Assembly (NCBI GenBank): GCA_020247005.1
Contig: JADCJN010000043.1
Location: 1 to 41,909 of the forward strand
Length of the DNA: 41,909 bases
Direction: 5' to 3'
DNA from: Silvanigrellales bacterium
Lineage (GTDB): Bacteria > Bdellovibrionota_B > Oligoflexia > Silvanigrellales > Silvanigrellaceae
Shown here: piece by piece, positions 1 to 7,865 of the stretch
Layout of the letters: each line of letters starts with the position of its first letter
Numbering within the stretch: the first letter of the stretch is position 1
Made by a program: the position numbers and the translations under genes
Notes under the pieces: model-generated
Told to the model about the DNA's origin: nothing
What the model saw: the letters and a program-made list of their open reading frames with translations, nothing else
Database searches by the model: none

Positions 1-86
1 GATTCTTTTGAGCCCACCAGGGGGGCGAGCACAAACGTTCCAAGCACGATGCAAAGAAGAAGGCAGAGAAGAAGCACAATCCACAT
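1..86 (-). CDS. Partial membrane protein, N-terminus only
   Basis: An ATG at 86-84 opens a frame that runs off the window after 28 codons, beginning MWIVLLLCLLLCIVLGTFVL. This is one strongly hydrophobic segment, either a signal anchor or a transmembrane helix. A strong ribosome site (AAAGGAGG, about 94-101) sits inside the 3' end of the ccmFH gene, and only two bases separate the two genes, so they are almost certainly cotranscribed. In cytochrome c maturation operons the gene after ccmH is often ccmI, which begins with a membrane helix. That is context only; too little is visible to name it. Confidence 0.6.
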   Translation of the reverse strand, partial: MWIVLLLCLLLCIVLGTFVLAPLVGSKE

Positions 87-88
87 GA

Positions 89-2692
89 TTATTGGCCTCC
101 TTTGCCGGAAGTGTTCGGGGAGGTCGCTTGTGCCTGAAGGAAGGCGCGGAGCTCGGCAACGAGTTCGGCACGGTCTTTTGCGGCACGCGTACGTGAGCGC
201 CGGAGCGCCAAGAGAAGAGCCGCTGGGCCGATGAGGAGTCCGGCCACGGGTATGGCCCAAATCCAGAATCCGACGCCCGAGCGGGAGTCGGGCTCGCGCA
301 ATATCCACTCGCCGTATCGCTCTTTAAAGAAGTCGAGAATTTCTTGTTTGCTTTTTCCAGCGAGGAGTTGTTTTTCGATCTCCGCCTTCATCGCAACGCT
401 TTGGGGAGTCTCGCTTTCCAGCACACTGATGCCTTGACACGTTGGGCACCGAAGCTCTTCGCCAATTTCTCGTACCTGAGGATTCATTTGAATGACGGGC
501 GCTTTTTGGGGCGCCAAGGCTGTTGTGGCACCGCCCGAGTCCACATCGTCTTGTGCCCACGCGACACCTGAGAATCCGAAAACAGACAAAAGGATGGCGA
601 AAGCGACGATGCCCATGCTCATGGCGAAGCCCTCCGGTTTTCGAGAGCCTTTGCCCGCACCTGAAACTGAATTGCCCAGTCGAAAGGGGTCTTTTTCAAG
701 GATGTCTTCGAGAAGGTCCTCCATGCCTTCCGTCACGGATTCCAACGCGAGTCCTGTTGGCGAAATGTCGATGGAACGGCGCCGGATGCGGTGGGAAAGT
801 CCGACGATGGCGCCTATCACCATAATGACGAGGCTTGTCCACACGAGTTTCACCGTGGGGTTGATGTGCATTTTCAAAGCGACCTGCTGGGTGCGGGAGT
901 CGAAAGAGGCAAGCACAAGGTACACGTCGTGCCAAAAAGTGGAGTAGACGCCAATTTCGTTGAGCCACTCTTCCTTGTTTGTGTACTTGCTGCGGGTGGG
1001 TTCGATGAGGGTGGTGTTGCCTTTTGAGTCCACGGCCTCGATGCGCGCTTTGGCAAGTTGGTAGTTGTAGGCGCCTGAAAAACCGATGCCGCGATTCGTG
1101 AGAGTGTAGCCATGGAACTCCGTCGATTGACCGACGTCGAGCGTGGTTTGTTGCTCGATGCCCCGGTACGCTCCCAAGAAACCGGCAATGGCCACAAGAA
1201 AACCCATGTGGGCTATCCATGCGCCCAAATAGGGACGGTTGAATTTGAGGAAGGCTTTGCCGTTCCAGCGGATGGCGCGGAGCTTAAAGACCAGGTCCAT
1301 GACGAGGCTACCGGCGGACCACAGAATGAGAAAGAATCCGATGGCGATGCGAACATCAAGGCCTTTGCGCGTCACCAAAATAGCCGTGAGAGGAAGCGCC
1401 CACGCGAGGGGAAAGAGGAGAGACGCGACAGGGTCGTCCATCTTTCCGTTTCGCCAGCGCATGAGGTTTCCGAGGCCAAGAATGGACACAAGGCCCACCG
1501 CTATCCAAGGAGCAAAGGCGTTGAAGAACGGCTGCTGAATGGAAATCTTCACGCCGCGAACGGCTTCCACAATGAGCGGCAGAAGCGTGCCGGTGGCGAC
1601 GAGTGCCAGCAGGAAAAGGAGGAAGAAGTCGGTGAAAAGGAGCGTGCTTTCCTTCGACAGCACCCACGTGTTCGACTTGCCCGCCCCCTGAAGAAGCGAG
1701 CCCCGCGAGAAAACGAGCCCAATGGCCAGAAACATGAGCAGGACGACGTAGGTGAGGTACGCCGGGCCAATGTTGCTTTCTGCGAAAGAGTGGACGCTGC
1801 TAATGACACCCGATCGAGTGATGAACGTTCCAAGGAAGGTAAGAATAAAACCGAGCATGCAAAGAAACGTCGTGAGACGCGGAAGGCGACCCGTTTTGTC
1901 GAGCACGAGCATGGTGTGCAGGGCCGCGGTGAGCGCGAGCCAGGGCAGAAAAGAGCTGTTTTCCACAGGGTCCCATGCCCAATAGCCAGCCCAACCGAGT
2001 TCCACGTAGGCCCATTTGCCGCCCAGAAAGATCCCCACTGAAAGGACGGCCCAGCCGAAGAGTGACCAGCGTCGGACTGTGACAAGCCAGTCCGGAGAAA
2101 AACTCCCACGCAACAGGGCGGCCACGCTGTATGCAAAAGGAACAACCAAAGCGCAGTACCCCAAAAACAAGGACGGGGGGTGCGCCGCCATGTAAGGGTT
2201 TTGCAAGAGTGCGTTCATCCCGGCGCCATACTGCCCCAGAGGAAACATGCGTTCGAGAGGCGACGAGGCCCACACATTCAACAGCAGCATGAACGTCAGC
2301 GACAAGCCGAATGCCACGTTGAGCCCAGGCAAAAGGGGGAGGTTTCTTTCCCGCACCGTCGAGAGCGCAAGGGCGGAAACGACGCTCAGAATCAGAGTCC
2401 ACAGGAGGTGGCTTCCTTCGAGTGAACTCCAAAACGCCGTCAAGAGGTAAACGGGCGGCATGTCGACGCTTGAATTCCGGAAAACATAACGCACTGAGAA
2501 ATCGTGCGTGACAAGCGCGTACCAAAGCACTCCTGCGCCAAGGCAAACCGTGACACTCACGGCAATGAGCGCATTTCGCGCGCTGAACGCAACACCCTGC
2601 GAAGGCCGAAAGAGGCCCGCAACCCCCAGACCTAAACCGTAGACAGCGAGGCAGAAGCCCGCAAGAAGGGAGAAATATCCAAACTCGACCAT
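89..2692 (-). CDS. ccmF: CcmF-CcmH fusion, cytochrome c haem lyase component
   Basis: Cytochrome c maturation System I protein of 867 aa. CcmF receives haem from holo-CcmE and ligates it to apocytochrome c in the periplasm; CcmH reduces the CXXCH thiols of the apocytochrome. Residues 1 to about 660 are a multi-spanning CcmF with the WWD haem-binding segment at about 232-250 (GWAGYWAWDPVENSSFLPW) and the usual periplasmic domain before the last CcmF helices. Residues about 693-718 form a new hydrophobic segment ending AWA, like a signal peptide. It is followed by a CcmH domain with the CPTC redox pair at 749-752 and a C-terminal helix. The start has AAAGGA six bases upstream. Usual lengths are about 650 aa (CcmF) and 130-150 aa (CcmH), so this is a full fusion of both. 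It lies 57 bases after hemF, which links haem synthesis with haem attachment. Confidence 0.93.
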   Translation of the reverse strand: MVEFGYFSLLAGFCLAVYGLGLGVAGLFRPSQGVAFSARNALIAVSVTVCLGAGVLWYALVTHDFSVRYVFRNSSVDMPPVYLLTAFWSSLEGSHLLWTLILSVVSALALSTVRERNLPLLPGLNVAFGLSLTFMLLLNVWASSPLERMFPLGQYGAGMNALLQNPYMAAHPPSLFLGYCALVVPFAYSVAALLRGSFSPDWLVTVRRWSLFGWAVLSVGIFLGGKWAYVELGWAGYWAWDPVENSSFLPWLALTAALHTMLVLDKTGRLPRLTTFLCMLGFILTFLGTFITRSGVISSVHSFAESNIGPAYLTYVVLLMFLAIGLVFSRGSLLQGAGKSNTWVLSKESTLLFTDFFLLFLLALVATGTLLPLIVEAVRGVKISIQQPFFNAFAPWIAVGLVSILGLGNLMRWRNGKMDDPVASLLFPLAWALPLTAILVTRKGLDVRIAIGFFLILWSAGSLVMDLVFKLRAIRWNGKAFLKFNRPYLGAWIAHMGFLVAIAGFLGAYRGIEQQTTLDVGQSTEFHGYTLTNRGIGFSGAYNYQLAKARIEAVDSKGNTTLIEPTRSKYTNKEEWLNEIGVYSTFWHDVYLVLASFDSRTQQVALKMHINPTVKLVWTSLVIMVIGAIVGLSHRIRRRSIDISPTGLALESVTEGMEDLLEDILEKDPFRLGNSVSGAGKGSRKPEGFAMSMGIVAFAILLSVFGFSGVAWAQDDVDSGGATTALAPQKAPVIQMNPQVREIGEELRCPTCQGISVLESETPQSVAMKAEIEKQLLAGKSKQEILDFFKERYGEWILREPDSRSGVGFWIWAIPVAGLLIGPAALLLALRRSRTRAAKDRAELVAELRAFLQAQATSPNTSGKGGQ

Positions 2693-2749
2693 GAAGTGTC
2701 CTTTATCGAAGGGACAGGAGCGCGCTACACAGGAAAAGTGGCTCGCCGG

Positions 2750-3736
2750 TCACCACTTCACGACGGGTGGCAGGGAGGCAAGGATGGCTTCCGTGTTTCC
2801 ACCCGACATCAGCCCAAACCGCGTGCCGCGATCGTAGACGAGGTTGAACTCTGCGTAACGACCTCGCCAGTGAAGGTGCCTCTCCTTCAGGTCGGCATCG
2901 TAGGGCATTTCCACTCGGCGCGCGAGGATGGTGCCGTAGACCCGTGCGAAGGCTTGCCCGAGGTCAAGCAGGATGGCGCATTCATCCACATGACCGATGT
3001 GCACGTAGTCGAAAAAAATTCCTCCCACCCCACGGGTGTCACCTCGGTGAGGAATGAAGAAATATTCGTCGCACCAAGCTTTGTAGCGATCGTAGTCCGC
3101 CTTCTTGTCGCGCTCGCAAACGTCGCGCATTGCCGCATGGAACTCCGCGGTGTCTTCTTCAAAGCGCACCATGGGCGTGAGGTCGGCGCCCCCGCCTATC
3201 CATGTCACGGTGTCCTGACCTTCTCCGACGCGCAGGCTTCGCACATTCATGTGTGCAATAGGAGCATTTGGATTAAAAGGGTGGCAGATGAGGCTCACGC
3301 CAGCCGCTGCAAAAGGTTTTCCGGCGTAGTCTTTTTCAATAGACGGGTAAGAGTCGCCCCACACCACCGACATGTTCACCGCTGCTTTTTCAAGGACCTC
3401 ACCCCGGTGGACGCTCATGACACCCCCGCCTTGGTGCTCTCCGGCTTTGCCTTGCTTGCGCCAGTCTTTCGCCTCGTATGCTTGTGTGCCTTCTAGCGCC
3501 GTGAAGAGGTTGCGGTTGGTTTCCCGGACGGCGAGCAACATGTCGAGGTAGCGGGCGTCGAAAGCGGGGGCATCACCCTTCAGAGCGATGTCATGGATGA
3601 TGTCGCGCTTGGCGCCTCCGAGAAGGGGGGACTGCCCAACGGAACCGATGTGGAGCGCGGGGTGTTGCGTGAGAAATGCCGACATGCGGTGGGCGGCTTC
3701 CCCTGGAATGCCAGGGGTGTGGACGTTGGCGTTCAT
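2750..3736 (-). CDS. hemF: Oxygen-dependent coproporphyrinogen III oxidase HemF
   Basis: Catalyses the aerobic oxidative decarboxylation of coproporphyrinogen III to protoporphyrinogen IX in haem biosynthesis, in the cytoplasm. The 328-aa protein has the family signatures in order: GGGVMSVHRG near residue 102, WIGGGADLTP, HRGDTRGVGGIFFD and the C-terminal RGRYAEFNLVYDRGT with LASLPP at the end. The length is only slightly above the usual 300. The start ATG has AAGGAG seven bases upstream. It is followed on the same strand by the CcmF-CcmH fusion. Presence of HemF implies growth with oxygen. Confidence 0.97.
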   Translation of the reverse strand: MNANVHTPGIPGEAAHRMSAFLTQHPALHIGSVGQSPLLGGAKRDIIHDIALKGDAPAFDARYLDMLLAVRETNRNLFTALEGTQAYEAKDWRKQGKAGEHQGGGVMSVHRGEVLEKAAVNMSVVWGDSYPSIEKDYAGKPFAAAGVSLICHPFNPNAPIAHMNVRSLRVGEGQDTVTWIGGGADLTPMVRFEEDTAEFHAAMRDVCERDKKADYDRYKAWCDEYFFIPHRGDTRGVGGIFFDYVHIGHVDECAILLDLGQAFARVYGTILARRVEMPYDADLKERHLHWRGRYAEFNLVYDRGTRFGLMSGGNTEAILASLPPVVKW

Positions 3737-3764
3737 GGGAAGGCTCCTTGGACACGTAGGGAAG

Positions 3765-3779
3765 GGGTCGGCACGACCC
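3765..3779. repeat. Short inverted repeat between hemF and the NrtR-like gene
   Basis: GGGTCG, a 3-base loop (GCA), then CGACCC. It lies in the 148-base gap between the end of the regulator gene and the hemF start, about 29 bases upstream of the hemF ATG. There is no T-run on either side, so it is not a standard intrinsic terminator. It could be a small operator or 5'-leader hairpin for hemF. No other feature is visible in this gap. Confidence 0.25.
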
Positions 3780-3884
3780 TACCGGAACGAGCGGAGCGCG
3801 AGCAAGGAGAGGCCCCCGAGGAAACCAAGAGAAAGCACGAGGACACTCGTGTTCGCGGACGCCGGTGTGAACCGAAGCCCCTTT

Positions 3885-4619
3885 TCAGAAGAATCGGATT
3901 TCACCATCCATCGCCACGCGGCGATGAAATTTTTCAAGGTCAAAGCGAAAAAGGCGTGGTGGGCGGTAAGCCATGCCTCGGGGCTTGGTGGACGATTCCA
4001 CGAGGATATCGAGCGATTCGATTTTCTTGCGGAAATTTCGGACATCAATGGTTTTTCCGAGAATAGCTTCGAAAACCCTTTGCAATTCTGACAGGGAAAA
4101 TTCCTGGTCGAGGAAGTCGAACGCCACCGACTCGAATCGGGCCTTTTGCCTCAGGGACGAGAGCGCTCCATCCACCCGGGGGCGGACGACGGACGTCATT
4201 GACTCGAGACGGCTCAGCGGGATCCATGTCGCACCTGACGACAACTTGAGGCCGGGCGATTCTGCGGGTTTGTCGCCGCGAGCGATGCTCGCCAGAGGCT
4301 TACACACCGACAGGGTCACAAGTTCGAGTGAGGCATCGGAAGTTTTTGCAGGCTCGAAGGCATCGACATGTTTGAGACCCCTGAAGCCTTGAACTCCCAT
4401 ATCGGCGAGACTTTCCGCGGCCACGTCGTGAATGGAGCGGTGGGCCAGATAGGGCCGGATGGGGAGGCTTGGGGGATGCCCCCCTTCGGACTCGCGGAGC
4501 AGCACGCAGAGCTGCTGACCGTCGAAACACAAGGCCACCGCCGATACGGAGACCTTCATGCTCGATGCAAAGGGGAGAGGCTCGACGTTCGTCCTGCTCA
4601 TCATGTGTCCTAATGTCAT
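3885..4619 (-). CDS. NrtR-family transcriptional regulator with degenerate Nudix domain
   Basis: A 244-aa protein with the two-domain layout of NrtR-type regulators: an N-terminal Nudix-like fold (about 22-150), then a winged-helix DNA-binding domain (about 165-235) containing FSLSELQRVFEAILGK and RNFRKKIESLDILVES. In the family the Nudix domain usually senses ADP-ribose or related NAD metabolites, and many members repress NAD or sugar genes. Where an active Nudix enzyme has REUXEEXGU, this protein reads AESLADMGV, so the metal-binding glutamates are lost and it should bind rather than hydrolyse its ligand. The start at 4619 has GAGG eight bases upstream; ATGs at 4604 and 4601 are alternatives. 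It is divergent from the hydrolase gene at 4911 across a gap with repeated palindromes. Ligand and targets are unknown. Confidence 0.8.
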   Translation of the reverse strand: MTLGHMMSRTNVEPLPFASSMKVSVSAVALCFDGQQLCVLLRESEGGHPPSLPIRPYLAHRSIHDVAAESLADMGVQGFRGLKHVDAFEPAKTSDASLELVTLSVCKPLASIARGDKPAESPGLKLSSGATWIPLSRLESMTSVVRPRVDGALSSLRQKARFESVAFDFLDQEFSLSELQRVFEAILGKTIDVRNFRKKIESLDILVESSTKPRGMAYRPPRLFRFDLEKFHRRVAMDGEIRFF

Positions 4620-4689
4620 TCAAAGACCTCGTTCTTGGGTTCGAAATCAGCCTCGACCCAAGTCAGTGTTCCGGGCTCATGAGTCAATG

Positions 4690-4701
4690 TTGTGCATACA
4701 A
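4690..4701. promoter_or_regulatory. Candidate operator site 1, TTGT-N4-ACAA
   Basis: Inverted repeat TTGTGCATACAA, four bases before a second palindrome (TTGTACAA). It lies in the 291-base gap between the NrtR-like gene and the alpha/beta hydrolase. Binding by the neighbouring regulator is inference. Confidence 0.4.
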
Positions 4702-4705
4702 GCGG

Positions 4706-4713
4706 TTGTACAA
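4706..4713. promoter_or_regulatory. Candidate operator site 2, TTGTACAA
   Basis: Perfect 8-bp palindrome TTGTACAA, present again 76 bases downstream. Repetition of one palindrome in a short divergent intergenic region is what a transcription-factor site would look like. No convincing -35/-10 pair was found in this gap. Confidence 0.4.
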
Positions 4714-4781
4714 ACTCAATACCTGACTTCAGCCCGAATTTAGAAGCTCTGTTGACACCAAGTGTGGAGCCAGTGGCGCCT

Positions 4782-4789
4782 TTGTACAA
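4782..4789. promoter_or_regulatory. Candidate operator site 3, TTGTACAA
   Basis: Second exact copy of TTGTACAA, 121 bases upstream of the hydrolase ATG. It probably belongs with the sites at 4690 and 4706. A TTGACA sequence at 4752-4757 lies between the copies but has no good -10 element at the expected distance. Confidence 0.4.
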
Positions 4790-4910
4790 GGTAAGGTCGA
4801 GTTCAAATGGAGGAAGAAGCCCCCTTGCACTGAATCTTTGCGTCTTGCTTGGACGTCGTGGTAAAAGCCCCTATACATTTCTCCGAAAAATCGGTCTGAG
4901 GGTCTTGAAC

Positions 4911-5966
4911 ATGTTGAGGACAGCCTGGCTTGTTTCCTTACTTGTCTCTTCCCCAAATGCTTTCGGGTTTTCAGAAACACAATTTCCAAAAGAGTATGAG
5001 AGCGTCATTGCTCCCTATTTAGCGCGCCATGCCACTGACGGTGCCTTTCACGAGACTGGGGCCCGTCTGAGCTATCGCAAAGTCGAGCCTGCTTCTGCGG
5101 TTGGCACGGCTGTCATTGTGCCGGGTGCTGCGGAGTCGTACCTCCTTTACGGAGAGCTCATGTACGACTTTGCCCAAGCAGGTCTGCGCGTCTACGCACT
5201 CGACCCCCGCGGCCAAGGGCTGTCGAGGTCGCAAGGCGACATGAGTCCACTGCTCAACATCGACACCTTCGAAACTCACGTTTCCGATCTCGAAGCTTTT
5301 GTCGAAAAAGTCGTCAAGGCCGACGGTTCCCAACCTCTCCTCGTTTTTGGAGGTTCTTCGGGGGGTGTCGTTGCCGGTCTGTTTGCCGCTCGGAACCCGA
5401 CGCTCGTCAAGCGGCTTGCGCTTTCAAGTCCGCTCATGGAGTTGCGCCTGTCGGTGGGTGTGCAAAACTCCGCCGCGTCCTTCGCGTTTTTATCGGGTCA
5501 AATTCTCCTTGGCAAAGCGCTCCAGGCGGCTCCCGTGAGTCACTTTTCTTTGGAAAGCTGGGAGGCCGCCGACAGTCCAATGACCTCCAGTGTCTCGCGC
5601 CGCACCCTCGTTTCCAAAGTCCTCCGAAGCTCGGAGGGCCTTCCTCGCGCGGGCGTCACGAACCTCTGGGCAAAAAGTCTTGCGGACGCTGCGTTTCGGC
5701 TGGAATCGGAAGCCTATAAAATCAAAAGCCCCGTGTTGGTTTTCCAGCCTGGGAGCGATGCCATTGCAAGAAAACGGCCTCAAGCAAGCCTTTGCCTGCG
5801 AATTGCCCGCTGCGTGCTCATAAAAATTCAAGGTGCAAAGCACAAAGTCTTTTTTGAAGAGGATGCCCTTCGTCAGCCCGCCCTCGACCACCTTCTCCGA
5901 TTTTTCGACGTTCAAAAGGTCTTGAGTGCGGAGTCGATGGCTCAAGGGGCGTCACAGACGCTTTGA
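4911..5966 (+). CDS. Exported alpha/beta hydrolase, lysophospholipase-like
   Basis: A 351-aa serine hydrolase. The start was set at 4911 because GAGGGT lies eight bases upstream and the protein then begins with a signal peptide (residues 1 to about 18, ending SSPNAFG). Visible motifs are the oxyanion region VIVPGAAESYLLY near 69-80, DPRGQGLSRSQGD at 98-110 (typical of monoglyceride lipase/lysophospholipase relatives), and the nucleophile elbow GGSSG with Ser149. A candidate acid residue is in QPGSDA, and a catalytic His is in GAKHKVFFEE near the C-terminus. Likely substrates are lysophospholipids or monoacylglycerols, acting in the periplasm or outside. The exact substrate is not determined. 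It is convergent with the next gene, with only 27 bases between stops. Confidence 0.85.
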   Translation: MLRTAWLVSLLVSSPNAFGFSETQFPKEYESVIAPYLARHATDGAFHETGARLSYRKVEPASAVGTAVIVPGAAESYLLYGELMYDFAQAGLRVYALDPRGQGLSRSQGDMSPLLNIDTFETHVSDLEAFVEKVVKADGSQPLLVFGGSSGGVVAGLFAARNPTLVKRLALSSPLMELRLSVGVQNSAASFAFLSGQILLGKALQAAPVSHFSLESWEAADSPMTSSVSRRTLVSKVLRSSEGLPRAGVTNLWAKSLADAAFRLESEAYKIKSPVLVFQPGSDAIARKRPQASLCLRIARCVLIKIQGAKHKVFFEEDALRQPALDHLLRFFDVQKVLSAESMAQGASQTL

Positions 5967-5972
5967 ATCAAG

Positions 5973-5994
5973 AGACGCTCGCGCGTGCGCGTCT
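5973..5994. repeat. GC-rich inverted repeat between convergent genes
   Basis: AGACGC, ten bases rich in CG, then GCGTCT, spanning the gap between two converging stop codons. It could act as a weak bidirectional transcription barrier, but neither side has a T-run. Confidence 0.3.
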
Positions 5995-7655
5995 TACTTG
6001 CTTTTGCGCTTGCCTTTTCCGCTCTGCCCCTGCAAGAGCTGTGCGGCGAAGTCGTGCTTAATGCTAGCCGAGTAACAGAGTGTTCCGTCTTGAACTGCTG
6101 CAAGGCACGCTTGGACGAAAGTCTGGTTGAACGGGCCAACCACATGATCGCCTTCTTTGCACAGGAGTGTTTCCTTGTCGACGATGCTGCCGGCGGGGCA
6201 GACGTCACTGCCGCGGTACGTTTTGAACTTGGGAACGTCCCATTTGTCGGCGGAGCACTCCGACCAACCTTGCGCGCTGGCGCAGAACTGCATCATCGAG
6301 TTTGTGACTGACCCTTGCTGCACGGTGTTCGAATCGGTGCAGACGTAGCCCTTGCCTTGCGCAATGTCGAATTCCTGCAGAGTGAGGCCTTGCTGGCAGA
6401 CATACTGTCCTGGGTTCCCAACGGGAGGAACCGGAGGCTGGGGTTGAGGCGCGAAAGTGGGACGCACTGTGGGCATTGCTGTTGGTCTCGCGGTGGGCCC
6501 TGCCGTGGGTGCTGCGGTCGGGCCGGCCGTGGGTCCAACTGTTGGCAACACGGTGGGTTGGGGAACAGGCGTTTGCCCACCCGTCGATTGCGAGTAAATA
6601 GCCTCAAGCTTTTGCCAATAGCCGCGGAATACAGGGCGCTCTTGTGTCCAGACGAAATCGGGTCTTTCGTCCGAGATCCACTCGCCGCCAATAATTTCGT
6701 CGTTGGAATTCAACTCGAGGCGGTATTGGTATGTTTTTTGGGTGTCCGCATGCCCGCTCGTGCCGAGGAGAGAATAATAGTTTGGCGCAACTTCTACCGT
6801 GTAACGCATGGTGGTTTGGACGACGGCCTCACGGACGGTGCCAGCGGCCGCTCCGGCGGAGGGAGACTGGTAACCCAGCACGCGGGTCGTGAAAGCGTGT
6901 ACGGGCTGATTCCACACTTCCAAGTCTTGCGTGACGTCGGCGATAAAAGATTTCTTCATCAGGCCAATTTGATTCGTCAGAACCACGTGGAAGGAACCTG
7001 CGTTCGTGTCACGGCATTCAGGATTGTTGCGAGCGCCCGGGCTCCGAGCAAGGTCGGCATTGCAGCGCGCGCCCAGAAGCTTCGCAGGGGCCTGCGCGAT
7101 GTTTCCTTGGTACAACGTCAGGAGGGCTTTGACGTCGGAAGAGCCAAATGGGATCTTCAGGCCACCGGGTCCGTCGACGACAATGGGTTGCGGTTCGCTG
7201 AAGTTCACGGCAGCAGGAGCCCAGCCGTGGCAAAGGCCTTCCCAATTGGCCGCATTGGGGTTTGTCCGTGCACGCTCGGCCTGCACCGTTGGGTAGTCGA
7301 AGCGGCCATTAACGATGTCGTACTTCTCGGCCGGTGAAAGGCGGCGGAGCTCTTCAATGGTCATTTGGCGGAGCTGGGCTTCCGAGTAAGTGACGTAACT
7401 AAACGCAGAAGGGTTCTGGCCAAACCAACGCTGCGCGATGCCGCCGTCTTGCGTGGGCCAGTAGGAGTCTGACCAAGGTTTTGTGGCGAGCTGGCCTTGA
7501 GTAGGAAGACGCGCGAGGGAACGTTGGTAACTGTTCTCGAGGCGAAGAGGATCGTTGATGGGATTCCAGGCCTCGCGGACAACACCGCTGTCTTTGCCGC
7601 AAGATGCGATGGCGACCAGTGTGAGGGAGGCGAACAGGGGAAGGATCTTGTTCAT
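5994..7655 (-). CDS. Lipoprotein resembling transglutaminase-elicitor family
   Basis: A 553-aa lipoprotein: signal peptide with lipobox IASC and Cys19. The catalytic-looking core runs from about 25 to 350. It contains NWEGLCHGWAPAAV with Cys142, SFHVVLTNQIG with His223, and FIADVTQDLEVWNQPVHAF with Asp240/Asp244. That Cys, His, Asp order matches transglutaminase-type folds, and the wording is closest to the GP42/transglutaminase-elicitor family best known from oomycetes, with some bacterial members. It would crosslink proteins between glutamine and lysine, or act as a related amidase or peptidase. A linker of Pro-Thr repeats (PTAGPTAAPTAGPT and similar, about 370-415) leads to a Cys-rich C-terminal module that looks like a short binding domain. 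The start has GGAG upstream. The family call is from memory of motifs, so activity is inferred. Confidence 0.6.
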   Translation of the reverse strand: MNKILPLFASLTLVAIASCGKDSGVVREAWNPINDPLRLENSYQRSLARLPTQGQLATKPWSDSYWPTQDGGIAQRWFGQNPSAFSYVTYSEAQLRQMTIEELRRLSPAEKYDIVNGRFDYPTVQAERARTNPNAANWEGLCHGWAPAAVNFSEPQPIVVDGPGGLKIPFGSSDVKALLTLYQGNIAQAPAKLLGARCNADLARSPGARNNPECRDTNAGSFHVVLTNQIGLMKKSFIADVTQDLEVWNQPVHAFTTRVLGYQSPSAGAAAGTVREAVVQTTMRYTVEVAPNYYSLLGTSGHADTQKTYQYRLELNSNDEIIGGEWISDERPDFVWTQERPVFRGYWQKLEAIYSQSTGGQTPVPQPTVLPTVGPTAGPTAAPTAGPTARPTAMPTVRPTFAPQPQPPVPPVGNPGQYVCQQGLTLQEFDIAQGKGYVCTDSNTVQQGSVTNSMMQFCASAQGWSECSADKWDVPKFKTYRGSDVCPAGSIVDKETLLCKEGDHVVGPFNQTFVQACLAAVQDGTLCYSASIKHDFAAQLLQGQSGKGKRKSK

Positions 7656-7775
7656 GCCGCGAGACTCCTCGAAGGGTTGAATGCCTTGTTTCTTTAGAGG
7701 CGAACATACTCAGTGGCAGTGGGTAGGGACGATTGCAAAGCCCGTCAACCTGTATTTCGCGGCGTTTTTGCGGAC

Positions 7776-7834
7776 AAAAAAAACGAGCGAAAGCAAGACG
7801 AGAGGCCATTTGACCTCTCGTCTTGCTTTCGCTC
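7776..7834 (-). terminator. Rho-independent terminator after fliF
   Basis: Perfect 21-bp inverted repeat: arms at 7785-7805 and 7814-7834, loop of 8 bases. It is followed on the minus strand by eight Ts (7783-7776). It lies 31 bases after the fliF stop codon and closes the flagellar operon. On the plus strand the hairpin has no T-run, so it terminates minus-strand transcription only. Confidence 0.92.
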
Positions 7835-7865
7835 TATTCAGCTCATCTACCTGAAATAATTAATA

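Noticed and set aside
1112-2041. 309-aa open frame on the plus strand
   Set aside because: Lies fully opposite ccmF, has Arg/Glu-rich low-quality composition and no family match; it is a shadow of the real gene.
3779-4048. 89-aa open frame on the minus strand with a hydrophobic end (SVLVLSLGFLGGLSLLALRSF)
   Set aside because: Mostly overlaps the NrtR-like gene in another frame and has no ribosome site; the hydrophobic tail is probably chance.
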